This document shows positions 54,116 through 63,600 of a stretch of 64,000 nt of DNA, piece after piece. Positions within the stretch are counted from its first letter, which is position 1. Each line of letters opens with the position of its first letter. The translations under genes were made by a program, and so were the position numbers. Below the pieces are notes generated by a model, which saw nothing but the letters and a program-made list of their open reading frames with translations, did no database searches and was not told the DNA's origin. Source of the DNA: Haemaphysalis longicornis (taxonomy: Eukaryota > Arthropoda > Arachnida > Ixodida > Ixodidae); the NCBI GenBank assembly GCA_013339765.2, contig JABSTR010001244.1:1871501-1935500 (forward strand), written 5' to 3'.

Positions 54116-55540
54116 TTTTTTTTTTTTTTAAATAACAAACACTTTATTTACAGAGATATATACAGGATCACATCAGATGATTGCAGGGTATTCGTCGTGC
54201 ACAATAGTAGCTTTCCGCATGCAGAAAAATAGGCGCTTACGGCCTTTACACTAGCATGGCGTAAGCATGTTCTGCCGACAAGTGTGAGCTAGTGGCATCG
54301 TAATGCTGGCACAGCCGCAGAGTTAGGGCGGCAATTACACCAGCACGAACCAGCACCGGCACGATGACGGTGCCTTTTGTTCACCGCTTGAAGGCAATGG
54401 GATGGGAGCGGAGGGAGGGGAAGGGGTTCTGTGCAAGCAGAGGTCAGCAGGAGTGTTTCCCGGTCCTAGCCATCAAATTGAGTCCCATCTTCTCCGCTCC
54501 TTTACCTTAAATTCTGAAAGGACACGCGAACCCTGCGCCAGTGCATCACGCAGCTCGGAGTCTGAGTCAGGCCCGTCAAGGGCAGCCACTGCCCACTGCG
54601 CCTTCTGAACAAAATGCCTCCACGCCGGCCGAGGGTGTTCAGCACATTCGACAGCATCCACCTTTGCCCTCCAAAGCGAGTGGAGTCCCATGACGTGGAT
54701 GCAATCTCGGAGGTGTGGGAGTTCCGTGTCTGCATCCAAGAACCTTAAGTTGGTCCAGGTGAGCTGCCATTGTGTGCCAAAGGAGCACTGCAGCTCGTCC
54801 CAGAAATACGATGCCGTATTGCACTCTAAGAATACATGCTCGCCCGTCTCCCGCCTTCCGCACAGCGGACAGTTGGCCCCTCCAGGGAGGAAGAAACCCC
54901 GCTCTTCCTGCCTTGCCTTAGTTATGAGTATCCCTGCGTGCAGACGGAAGAAGAAATCTTTCGAACTTGTTGGGACGGGGAGCTTCCGCACACGTCGTAG
55001 GGACGTCACTTTCTAGGCGGCCTAAAGGTGGGGAGCGGTACAAGGGGGGTGGGAGGGTCTGTTCCACTAAATCCCAGTAGAGCTTCCTCGGCTTCACTGC
55101 GCACAAATACTCCCAGGAGAAGAGTTCCTGCAAGAGGGCAAGTGCCCCCGCCACTTCCCTGTAAAAGCCTGTTGCGCGGGCGCCATGTGCGAGCTCTGCT
55201 GTTGTAACGAGCCAATAAGGGGCCAGGTGTAGGGCGCCCACAGTTTGGAGAACCGCCTGGAGAAAGCCATCACTGCGATCTCGGAAGTACACAAATCTCT
55301 GTACAATCAGTTTAAGTTCCATGTTGACGAGCCCAAGACCCCCGGCTTCGGCACTCCAGAAAATGTTAGTGCGGCGCATGGGTTCATACGTGGATGTCCA
55401 GACGAAAACCGCAAACAACCGGTGTAGCTTGGCCACTGAGCCTGCATCAATAGTTGAGACCTTCGGTAGATAATATTCAAGTGTACAGCGTGTAGTTCTG
55501 TGCATAACGCAACAGAGCCACTGCAACTGGTGCCGGAATT
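54116..55540 (-). mobile_element. LINE, 3' half, nested in family E
   Basis: The minus-strand frame 55526-54918 (about 200 codons) covers the region after the RT active site: LPKVSTIDAGSVAKLHRLFA, then RRTNIFWSAEAGGLGLVNME and VQRFVYFRD. A frameshift near 55010 leads to the frame 55009-54473 with RRVRKLPVPTSSKDFFFRLH, GGANCPLCGRRETGEHVFLE (zinc knuckle CxxC..H..C) and a charged end. A poly-A tail (54116-54129 as T14) follows a 3' UTR of about 340 bp. It is 5'-truncated. Only one frameshift is evident, so it is younger than most LINE pieces here. Homologous to 2838-3290. Confidence 0.8.
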
Positions 55541-55773
55541 AAAAGTGCAAGCTAACGTGACCGCGTTTTGCGCCTTGCGCTTAGCGCTTTGCTAGGTTTA
55601 GGGACTATTGCTCAGTTCGATTCGAAGTAGAGCCTCACAAGCATAGTTTTTCTCGTAAATAACAATCAACTCGTCGTCGCCTAGTTGAGATAGGTAGCTG
55701 GGCGATCGGACGACTCATTTGTTTCCGCACAAATTAGCGCAAGCTAATTGCTTTCTTAGTGTTCGATACATAT

Positions 55774-56746
55774 TGTAACGTGGCGGCAGAGCCAATGACT
55801 CGAACGATGGTTGAAGGATGAGGAACGATCTATTTACAGAATTTACAATGCGGCCATAACAGCGCGCGCTGCGAGCCAGCCACTTATTCGTCGGCCTCGT
55901 CGTCTTCTGTGATGAGCCACGACGGGGCATTGGCCGCCTAGGTGTCCCGTGACATTACCCCCCCGGTCGAGGGCGACCGTCCCGGTCGAAGCTGCAGCGC
56001 GGTGACGATAGGGACGCAGAGGAGCAATTTGGGAACACGCATGCCAGACAGCATTCCCCACAAAGCTTCGTTGTCGTCGCAGATGCTTGTTTGTGACGCC
56101 ACATGCGGCTGCTGTCTTCATCGCCTTTGATGGCGTAAAATGCCCCTTTCCTCGAAGGCGACCGTCCCGGTCGAGGCCGCAGCAGCATGATGAGCTCGGT
56201 GAAGGTGAACGATGTGATGAGAATGTACAGTGAAGCTCTTGCCACCACGGATGTAAGAGATGGGTTTGGTGAGCTCCGGCGCACAGCAGCGACGCGCCCA
56301 CAAAGGAATGACGAACCGGTGAGGGCTTGCTACCACGTCGGACCACAGGGCTCGGGATACGTCGTCGTCGTCGTCAGGTCAAACGTCGTCGTCAGATCGG
56401 CTCGTCACGGGCTGGGGACACGGGGCGGGGGGACGTCGTCGAGTTCTTGTAGTGGTGGGGCTGGGGCTGCCCGACGCGGTTCACACACCCTCGATGATTC
56501 CAGTGATGCCAATGAGGAGCGAAGCTCGGCCCAGGACGGGGATGACGACCCGCACTCTCCACCAAATGTAACGTGGCGGCAGAGCCAATGACTCGAACGA
56601 TGTTGAAGGATGAGGAACGATCTATTTACAGAATTTACAATGCGGCCATAACAGCGCGCGCTGCGAGCCAGCCACTTATTCGTCGGCCTCGTCGTCTTCT
56701 GTGATGAGCCACGACGGGGCATTGGCCGCCTAGGTGTCCCGTGACA
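55774..56746 (-). mobile_element. Miniature LTR retrotransposon (TRIM-like), intact
   Basis: Direct repeats at 55774-55954 (181 bp) and 56567-56746 (180 bp) differ by a single base deletion. On the element's own (minus) strand they start TGTCACGGGACACC and end CACGTTACA, the TG..CA ends of LTRs. Target duplication ATAT flanks both sides (55770-55773 and 56747-56750). Just inside the 5' LTR, TTTGGTGGAGAGTGCGGGTC offers a TGG-starting primer-binding site. Just before the 3' LTR, CGACCGGGGGGGTAA is a polypurine tract. The 612-bp interior has no gag or pol, so it depends on another element's enzymes. Confidence 0.85.
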
Positions 56747-56750
56747 ATAT

Positions 56751-57400
56751 GTTAAGTGCTCTATGTAACGTATGTGAAAGGTGTCGTCTGTGTGAGTGTC
56801 AGAATAAGGAAACATGCCATATTTTCCTGCATCGGCGAAAGCGAATTCGGTGTTGCTTAGCCTGAATTCTTCAAATTCGCGTCGCTAGACGATTGCGACT
56901 GGGAAATGCAAGCGGGTTTTACAGCAGTTGCAGCATTGTCATAGCTTTGGTGCCCAAGGCAATTATGTACCGAGTGTAAAAGATAACTTCGAGACGCTTA
57001 CCTGTAGCGAGCATTTTTGTTTTGCAGTTGTCATCAGCAACATGCGTTTTTTCTCGTCTATTAAACATATACATATTCATTACGCTCAGGAATCCACTTT
57101 TGCTATTGTCACTAATTTTTGCGTTACTGTTAAGGCGCTTGAAAGCTTTCATTGGCCGTTATTACTTCGCACGAATCGTATGCAACACAGCGTATCAACA
57201 TAACCTCGCCGAGAAGCGTATGGCAATCCGCGCTTCGCCGCTCATTGCCATTACCCGCCGCTCTACTAACCCTAGGCGATTTTCTTATAACTAACATCAA
57301 TATTTTCTCCCGTGCATTATCTAAAGTACCCAGTGACTGCAATGGCTTCTGTTTTGGAAATATAAAACAGTTCGCAGACATATGCGCGAAAGGGCAACGA
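56751..57400. other. Family E interior, no gene recognised
   Basis: A plus frame at 56928-57203 contains TLTCSEHF, which recalls the end of a THAP zinc finger, but the rest of that domain is not visible. AT-rich. Confidence 0.35.
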
Positions 57401-57620
57401 CGACGCCATTAGGGGATTAACGACGCAGCAAAGAGACTAACTGCATGCGCTTCGTCTTCCCGTTACTCCTTATAGATCGGCGGGGACGAACAGTTAGTCC
57501 GCATTATGCACACGGCCACGTACTCTGCCGCAGATACTCCCCTTGAAGATGAACGGTCGCCCGCGAAGACTAACGGCTGTATTTTAGTCCCTATTTTAGT
57601 CCTTTTTGCCTAAGAGTGTA

Positions 57621-57735
57621 GCGTGATGCGGGAGAGGAGGAGTGGGGGAGAGGGCAGCGCCTGCGCGCTGAGCTGTTGCGGACGGACATCGGACGCTACA
57701 TGTGAGTTAAAGAAATGCTCTGCATTTAAAAAATA
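57621..57735 (+). repeat. Family D copy 2, right part
   Basis: After the right TIR, GCGGACGGACATCGG, then GTGAGTTAAAGAAATGCTCT and GCATTTAAAA match the right end of copy 1 (6790-6850). This shows that family E jumped into an existing family D repeat. Confidence 0.65.
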
Positions 57736-58279
57736 CTGAGCGCACGTGAAATAGGTAGCTTCGAGGACGCTTCTCGTAACGGCGGACGTGTTTAGACGGA
57801 GTTGCGCGAATTTTCAAATTTTCGGCAGGAAATCTGCCATGTAAGTTCTAATCCTTTCGCACTCATCCTTTCATAAAGCTCTAGTCCCTTTGTACCAAAT
57901 TTGAACCTCCTAGCACGAATAGTTTTACAGATATAAACTTTTTTTTTCTTCGGCGCGGAGATGCTAACTCACACCTGGTGTCAAAGCAAGTAAAACAAAC
58001 CTAGCCGACTTCCGCGAGAGGGTGGCCCCGTAAAGGCCACACTCGCGTTATCGCAGGACTGTTCCAAAAGTTTGGCACGTTAAATCTGCATATTTGGTAA
58101 AGTTACAGCCAAAAGCCGAAATGTAAACGAAATAGTCATAGTAGCCTATTCGGCGAAGCCGCCTGCGCGAAATCGCGAAATTAGCAAGTAATTCACCTGG
58201 GCGGGGTCTTTAAACAGTTGAAATAGGCGTTTAAAAAAACCTTCCGCTGCACCGCACAGGCACTTAGAAGTAAGGAAAG
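57736..58279. other. No gene recognised
   Basis: Short frames only; immediately upstream of the first recognisable RTE endonuclease text. Confidence 0.5.
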
Positions 58280-58620
58280 GCCGTATAATGATGAAGCCGT
58301 ACATAGCTTCTACGAGGACGTCTAATCAGCAATGAAGCAGGCAACAACGCAGTTCACGATTGTGATGGAAGACTAACGCAAAGGTTGGTAAGAAGCAAAT
58401 GGGAGAGTGGTCAGTGGGAAACTTCGGAATAGACAATTGCAACAGTCGAGGAGATACACTGGTAGTATTTGCTGAGAGAAATAACCTGAGGTTGATGAAC
58501 ACATTCTTCTACAAAAGAAAAAATAGGAAATGGACATGTAAAAGTCCTGATGGTACAACAAAAAACGAAATTGACTTCATTGTAAGTGACAACCCGCATA
58601 TCGTGCAAGACGTATAGGTG
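58280..58620 (+). pseudogene. RTE endonuclease domain fragment
   Basis: Across one frameshift: DEAVHSFYEDV, then QATTQFTIVMED (the MGDFNA-like aspartate block, decayed), VGNFGIDNCNSRGDTLVVFA, LRLMNTFFYKRKNRKWTCKS, and PDGTTKNEIDFIVSDNPHIV. NEIDFI with the following D is the C-terminal catalytic region of APE-type endonucleases. The first half of the domain is missing or unreadable upstream. Confidence 0.75.
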
Positions 58621-59428
58621 CTAAGTACGATTAGGAGCAGAGATAATAGGATGGTTAGATTCAAGCTAAGGCTGGATCTTAAAAGAAAAAGAAACTCTTG
58701 AAAACTAAGTAACCCCGCATGGAATCAGTCACAGCCAGATCGCAGGAGTTTAAAATAACTCTTAAAAACAAATTCGCGCTTCTGAACGAGCAGAACGATG
58801 TCAGTGTAGACGGGCTCAATGACAACCTAACATCGGCACTCAGTGAATCAGCAGCAGCTCTGTTAGAGGCAACATGTAGGGAACAAACGGGAAACTAAGA
58901 AAACAAAGGAACTAATTGCCAAACGTAAGAGCATAAAAGTGCCAAGCATGGCGAATCGGATTGAATTTAGCCGAGATTTCGAAACTGATCAAAAAAAGTA
59001 AAACAAGCGACATTCGTGCGCATAGCATGGCATTGAGCGAGGAAACGCTGCAAATAGGGGGACGCTTGAAAGCAACTAAGAGAAAGCTAACCATCGGCAA
59101 AGACAGGATGCACGCACTCAGAGATAAGCAGGCAAGCATTACGCACAACTTGGACGAGATAATCAAAGTAGCAAAACGATTCTACACCAGGCTGTATGCC
59201 AGCGACGTTAGACCAGGGAAACCAGTGAGAGTAGAAGCTCAACTGGCGATGTCCCAGTACTAACTAAAGAGAAAGTTGGAAATGCTCTCAAAGGCATGTG
59301 AATAGGAAAAGCTGCAGGTGACGGCAGCATAACCGTGGATCTTTCGTAGGAGGGAGGGGATATTGTACTGGAAAAGCTTGCTGTGCTATTTTCGGAATAA
59401 GGCTGGAAAAACGCCGACATTATTCTGA

Positions 59429-59572
59429 CGAATGTTGACAGCGCAGACACTCGAAGGATGTAGAAGAACGGTACACGACAAGCGCTATGGTGTAACATTC
59501 TTCTTCGTCCTTCGCGTGTCTGCGCTGTAAACATTTGACATGAACCAACAACTCCGACTGGTTCTTAGTAAG
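59429..59572 (+). mobile_element. Hairpin retroposon, copy 3 (inside RTE)
   Basis: Perfect 10-bp target duplication ATTATTCTGA at 59419-59428 and 59573-59582. Arms 59431-59468 and 59498-59535 are near-perfect complements. The loop contains ACACGACAAGCGCT. The conserved end is present as ATGAACCAACAACTCCGAC. Its insertion splits the RTE reading frame: the text before it ends WKNADIIL and the text after resumes IILMHKKRDS, with the overlap being the target duplication. Confidence 0.88.
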
Positions 59573-59667
59573 ATTATTCTGATGCATAAAAAGCGAGATT
59601 CCAAAAACTTCACGAATCGCAGACCCATCATCCTACTCTTATAGTTGTTTACAAGGTGTATACCAAA

Positions 59668-59805
59668 TATAAAGGAAGGAACGGCGCGCATTTTGACGAA
59701 GGACGGACAGTGGTGTGCATTTCTGTCCGTCCTTCGTCAAAATGTGCGCTGTTCCTTCCTTTGCATCAGACCACCAACTAGCCCAACATGGTACCCTTTT
59801 GGATT
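59668..59805 (+). mobile_element. Hairpin retroposon, copy 4 (inside RTE)
   Basis: Target duplication GTGTATACCAAA (59656-59667) and GTGTTTACCAAA (59806-59817), one mismatch. Arms 59671-59710 and 59723-59762 are near-perfect complements. The loop is only 12 bases, so the ACAAGCGCT core is missing. The conserved end ACCAACTAGCCCAAC is at 59773-59787. The RTE text resumes after it as FTKVIVSRIGD. Confidence 0.85.
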
Positions 59806-59845
59806 GTGTTTACCAAAGTTATAGTAAGTCGCATTGGTGACAGCC

Positions 59846-60699
59846 GGGATTTCCAACAACCCAGCGTCACGAAGTGAAGGGAAAGGAGACGACGATAACG
59901 AAGACGCGCTCTGCGGGTTACGTTTCAAACCATAGAGTTGGTGCGAATAGGGGAAAGCTTGAAAGCAACTAAGAGAAAGATAGCCACCGGCAAAGACAGG
60001 GTGTACGCACTTAGACACGAGCAGGGTAACATTACGCACAACTTGGAGAACCCCGAGGGCACCATAATCATCATCGTCTTGCGGGGTCCCTCACCCACCA
60101 CTCGCGAGCCAAGCGTCCAATAAGAAAATGCCAGCAACAACAGAGGAAAGTGATGACGAGAAGAAGAAGAAGTAGTGCGGGTGGAATGCTGCAGGGACAC
60201 ACAGCCCGCTCGAACCCGAGCATGTAGCAGCGGGCGGTCACCTACGGATAACATCCGCACCTACCGTCAGCAGGCGATCGAGACAAACATCGGCAGGGGG
60301 CGACCCTGCATCCACGAGGGCCGCGTTTGCTGCAACTGCGAGAGCCCGGAACCCGGTGTACCACAGCGGACCTCGAGGCGTGATCTGGGCCCCCCTTGCG
60401 CCGCCACGTCTCAATCGGACTGAAGGTGCGACGGGACTGGTGAAACTTTCTGCCGTGTACTGTGTTTCTTCGTGTAGTCGAACTTTTGTTTTAGTGACGG
60501 AAAGTTGGGCTAGTTGGTTAGACGATATTGGCTACATTTTGCTAGCGTGAAAGACGGATCACAAGAGTAAGAAAATCACAGGGCGAGCGCTAGTCTTTCC
60601 CGGATCGTTAAGCTATCGCCTTCAGTTATACGTGTCTAATTCCGTGTGTCTGTCTTAGGTTGATAGGTGTACAAACGCAGTGTCTTGTCCAGGTTATTT
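59846..60699. mobile_element. Composite insertion inside RTE
   Basis: Between RT text ending VIVSRIGD and text resuming TPREQAGFRKGYST lies about 850 bp of foreign DNA. It includes a second, diverged copy of the RTE linker (LKATKRKIATGKDRVYALRH, 59950-60050), GC-rich unassigned sequence (60180-60450) and a reverse hairpin-retroposon end at 60504. GGAAAG(G)AGA-GACGA text recurs on both sides of the linker copy (about 59880 and 60145). Confidence 0.5.
60504..60640 (-). mobile_element. Hairpin retroposon, partial copy 5
   Basis: GTTGGGCTAGTTGGT (60504-60518) is the exact reverse complement of the 15-base end in copy 4. Further along, the minus strand reads AGCGCTCGCCCTGTG, like the family core, at about 60582-60596. 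A matching second arm and target duplication were not found. Confidence 0.55.
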
Positions 60700-61110
60700 C
60701 CCTCAATTACTTTGCTTTGCCTATGAACCTAACACCCAGAGAGCAAGCTGGGTTTAGGAAAGGGTACTCAACCATGGGTCGCATCCTAGTCGTCAATCAA
60801 GTGATAGAAAAATTCGCAGAGTACACCAAACCCCGCTACATGGCAATTACAGATTATGAGAAAGCATTTGATTCCATACTCTCACCGCAGCCGTGCTAAT
60901 ACCATTAAAAGACCAGGGAATAGAGTAGACCTACATAAGACTTCTAGAAGACATATATGAGGAATGCCCGGACAGGATAATCCTCCACAAGCAAAGCGAT
61001 AAATTTCCGATCCGACAGGGAGTAAGACAGGGAGATACCGCCTCGCCAAATCTATTCACAGCATGTCTGGAGGGGCACTTAGAAAGCTTGACTAGGAAAA
61101 TATAGGAAAA
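60700..61110 (+). pseudogene. RTE reverse transcriptase, central block
   Basis: TPREQAGFRKGYSTMGRILV, then VVNQVIEKFAEYTKPRYMAI and TDYEKAFDSI (first catalytic aspartate). After a frameshift comes YIRLLEDIYEECPDRIILHK, SDKFPIRQGVRQGDTASPNL and FTACLEGHLESL. This is the canonical fingers-palm order of RTE-clade RT. Text stops at the (AAT)n tail of the nested LINE. Confidence 0.8.
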
Positions 61111-61114
61111 TAAA

Positions 61115-61119
<5 letters not shown>

Positions 61120-61177
<58 letters not shown>
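61120..61177. repeat. (AAT)n tract, tail of the nested LINE
   Basis: Nearly 60 bp of pure AAT repeat directly next to TGTTTATTCACACTTC, which on the minus strand is a poly-A-signal-like AATAAACA. It is the simple-sequence tail of the minus-strand LINE. Confidence 0.85.
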
Positions 61178-61178
<1 letters not shown>

Positions 61179-62310
61179 TTTATTCACACTTCAAAATACA
61201 GAACATTATCCAGCCCGCATAAGCCGCATGGCTTGTGTGCGCCGCTGGGCAGTCACAGGAGGGCGCGAATTGGGACACAACGGGAATAGAAAGCTCAAAG
61301 AGCCCAAAAATCGCAAGGAAAATATCTGAGCAACTGCCGTGCACAGAAAAAAAAAACGCCAAGGTACTTTTTACCTACTGTTACGAATCGGCCAGCGCCG
61401 CCGCCAGCGAAGCCACCACGTGCGCCCCTCAGCCGTCAGGTGCCAGCACGTCGGTGAGTCATACATTCACGCCTCGACATTCCCGGCCCAGTCGCCTCGC
61501 TTTCAACGCGCTTCAAACTTCGACGGTTGCCGGTCCGGCGAGGCATGTCTCAACGCGTTTCAAGGACACAGAGGCCCCGTCGGTCGCAGCGGAATCCTCC
61601 TCTCTCCCCTCTCTCGGACTCATCGTGCGCCGAGGCTACCGACGACTCACGAACTGTGGAAAGAGCGTTGTGTGTGTCTGTGACGTTCGTGGCGTGTTGC
61701 TACTTGGCGTTTTGACCGTTGCTGCTTTTGGGTATAAATAGAAGCAGCCCAAGCGCTGTAATTCATTCCTGTTTGAGCAGCGAATCCATGTTGTCGCTCT
61801 GCTCGAGTCCTGTATTGTAACCTCGCACGTCGGGGCATTGTTTTTTTTTTTTTGGCTTCGGCTCACCTCTCGCTATGAAGTAAACAGTTACGTTAGCCTA
61901 CGGCTTTTGGACTTCTTCACGGCTGCAACAGCGGCTGGCCGCTCGCATCATACACGCTAACCCCTCGTATGTCGGAGTCCACGGAGATCGGATCGGGTGC
62001 CCCCGCCCGGTCGCAACACTACATACATAGGAAAGGCATTTAACAGTCAGTCGCACTTCAAATTGTTACAATGGTTTTTTAGGTACATCCAAAACAGCGC
62101 AATGCATTCATTCAATGTCTGCAATAAATGACATTAAAAATGTCTTAACCTGCTTCATATTATTAACCACTGGCTCGGTTTTAATACTGTTAAATAAATG
62201 TGGGACATAAAAGACACGGGTTCTTTTACCGTAATAAGTATACACACGTGGCAATACAAACTTTTCAACGTTTGTGAAAGGCCTAACTTTAATTATGGAT
62301 AAACGGGGAA
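61178..62310 (-). mobile_element. Nested LINE (CR1/jockey-like C-terminus), split by solo LTR
   Basis: On the minus strand from about 62300: PFTNVEKFVLPRVYTYYGKR, then TRVFYVPHLFNSIKTEPV and FLMSFIADIE before a stop. The N..FVxPRxxTxYGKRxxxYxxPxLFNS pattern is the C-terminal end of CR1/jockey-type ORF2 proteins. A 3' UTR then runs to the (ATT)n tail at 61177, interrupted at 61379-62018. The element is 5'-truncated and lies inside the RTE. Confidence 0.7.
61379..62018 (+). mobile_element. Solo LTR with target duplication
   Basis: 640 bp starting TGTTACGAATC and ending GGTCGCAACA, with perfect 4-bp duplications CTAC on both sides (61375-61378, 62019-62022). A TATA box (GTATAAATAG) lies at 61731-61740, so U3 is about 350 bp. 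Most likely a Gypsy-type solo LTR left by recombination between two LTRs. The 168-codon frame running into it is chance. Orientation follows the TATA box. Confidence 0.82.
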
Positions 62311-63115
62311 TACTTTAGCCATTTGAGATTTGCGGGCGACATAGTCTTGCTGAGTGAGACTGCAGAACACAGGCAAACAATGCTTGGGGAACTACAATCG
62401 GAAAGCACGGGGGTGGGGCCAAAATAAATGTGAATAAATCTAAAGTAATGAGGAATGAGCGTAGCAAAAATGTCCTCTTCAGCTTAGGAAACAAACCGCT
62501 AGAAGAAGTGAAAGAATATAACTACCTCAGACATATGGCATGCTGACCCCAGCCACGAGAGAGAAATCAGGCGCAAACTAGCTATGGGTTGGGAAGCTCT
62601 CGGCAAGCACTCCCAAATACGGAAAAGTAAGCTAGCTCGGCTACTCAACAGAAAAAATCTACAACCAGTGCATACTGCCGGTGATGGCATAAAGAGCTGA
62701 AACTTGAAACCTTACTAAACAACTAGAAAGCAAACTTAGGTCGGCTGAACGGGCCATGGAACGAATAATGTTAGGAACACCACACACGGACAAGGAACGA
62801 GCTACCTGGATCAAAAGAAACTAGAGAAGAAGATGTAATGGTTCAAATAAAAAGAAATGGACTTGGTCTGGCCATGTAGTAAGACGAACCGACAACCGCT
62901 AGACAATTAGGGTAACAGAGTGGATGCCAAGCGATGGGTATAGAAGAAGGGGAGGGCCATTACCCCGATGGATGGATGAAATAGAGAAATTCGGGGGTAA
63001 ACTGTGTACGAGCAGCGCAGGACAGGAGCGGTTGGAGGTCAATGGGAGAGGCCTTCGTCCTGCAGTGGACTTGATGGTGATAATGATGTTGTTGTTGATG
63101 ATGATGATGCACGTG
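62305..63115 (+). pseudogene. RTE reverse transcriptase palm and C-terminus
   Basis: GEYFSHLRFAGDIVLLSETA: the catalytic FADD box reads FAGD, so a catalytic aspartate is lost. Later blocks are NKPLEEVKEYNYL, REIRRKLAMGWEALGKHS, the end block VTEWMPSDGYRRRGGPLPRW then MDEIEKFGGK, and LEVNGRGLRPAVDL. Frameshifts lie between blocks. The element ends in GATGGTGATAATGATG and GATGATGATGATG, the usual RTE 3' microsatellite. Confidence 0.8.
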
Positions 63116-63539
63116 AGCGTGCCTCGTGAGGAGCGCCCGGCGTCACCCAGGCTTGCACGTGGGTTTCCGCCACGTGAGGAGCTCGCGAAATAATACCGAG
63201 CGTGCGACTCGTGAGGAGCGGTCGGCGTCGTGCAGCTAGACCTTCGAGAACGCTCTGACCAGCGTTCGGGGCGTGATCTCTCGCGTGCTCTTCTACTCGC
63301 CGATTCACGTGCGTTCGCGCTTAGGTGGGAGCACAGAACAGCTCGCGGTGCAGACGCCCTGTTCGCGAAGCCGGTTGCCGATGGTTCTAGCGCGTGCTAT
63401 AGCGGTCCACTTTGGGAGAGATGTGAAAGCCCGTGGATAAAACTATCCGGTCCTGCCAGCCTTTCAGAACTTTCAGCGGCAAGTTCGGAACTTCATGTGA
63501 GGTGCAATCGCCGGGGCTCCGACCAAGGGGGAGGGGCCG
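63116..63539. other. No gene recognised
   Basis: GC-rich sequence with GTGAGGAGCG repeated at 63126 and 63211 and short frames. Confidence 0.45.
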
Positions 63540-63600
63540 CCAGCTCTGCTGTTTCTCCAGCCTTGCGCCACTAGTTCAAACTAAGCTCATTTTTTCTAAT
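63540..63600. mobile_element. Family K right end fragment
   Basis: CTCTGCTGTTTCTCCAGCCT, then TGCGCCACTAGT, and a T6 run after GCTCA match the right arm of the inverted-repeat element at 20145-20215. No left arm is found nearby. Confidence 0.5.

Larger units (their letters stand above)
53843..57618. mobile_element. TIR DNA transposon (family E) with nested insertions
   Basis: The ends are perfect 25-bp terminal inverted repeats starting CACTCTTAGGCAAAAAGG, flanked on both sides by TA (53841-53842, 57619-57620). This is the target duplication of Tc1/mariner-like and some other cut-and-paste elements. Inside each end GGACTAA, GGACGAAC and their complements recur several times, likely subterminal protein-binding sites. 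No transposase frame was recognised. Removing the LINE and the LTR element leaves about 1.4 kb, so it is probably non-autonomous. It interrupts the family D repeat. Confidence 0.8.
58280..63115 (+). mobile_element. RTE non-LTR retrotransposon, decayed and interrupted
   Basis: The parts lie in the correct order for one RTE element. Endonuclease C-terminal half is at 58280-58620 and an EN-RT linker at 58960-59265 (LKATKRKLTIGKDRMHALRD). RT motifs are at 59330-59428, 59573-59667 and 59818-59845. The main RT block is at 60700-61110, the palm motif at 62305-62360, and the C-terminal tail and 3' end at 62400-63115 with ATGATGATGATG. It is split by two hairpin retroposons, a composite insertion (59846-60700), and a LINE that itself holds a solo LTR. 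Many frameshifts and stops. Long inactive. Confidence 0.85.

Noticed and set aside
56928..57203. THAP zinc finger inside family E
   Set aside because: Only TLTCSEHF resembles the motif; the CxxC start, tryptophan and proline spacing are not visible, and P-element-type 8-bp duplications do not fit the TA flanks.
61235..61741. 168-codon plus-strand frame
   Set aside because: It starts in LINE 3' UTR and runs into U3 of the solo LTR; chance frame in GC-rich LTR sequence.
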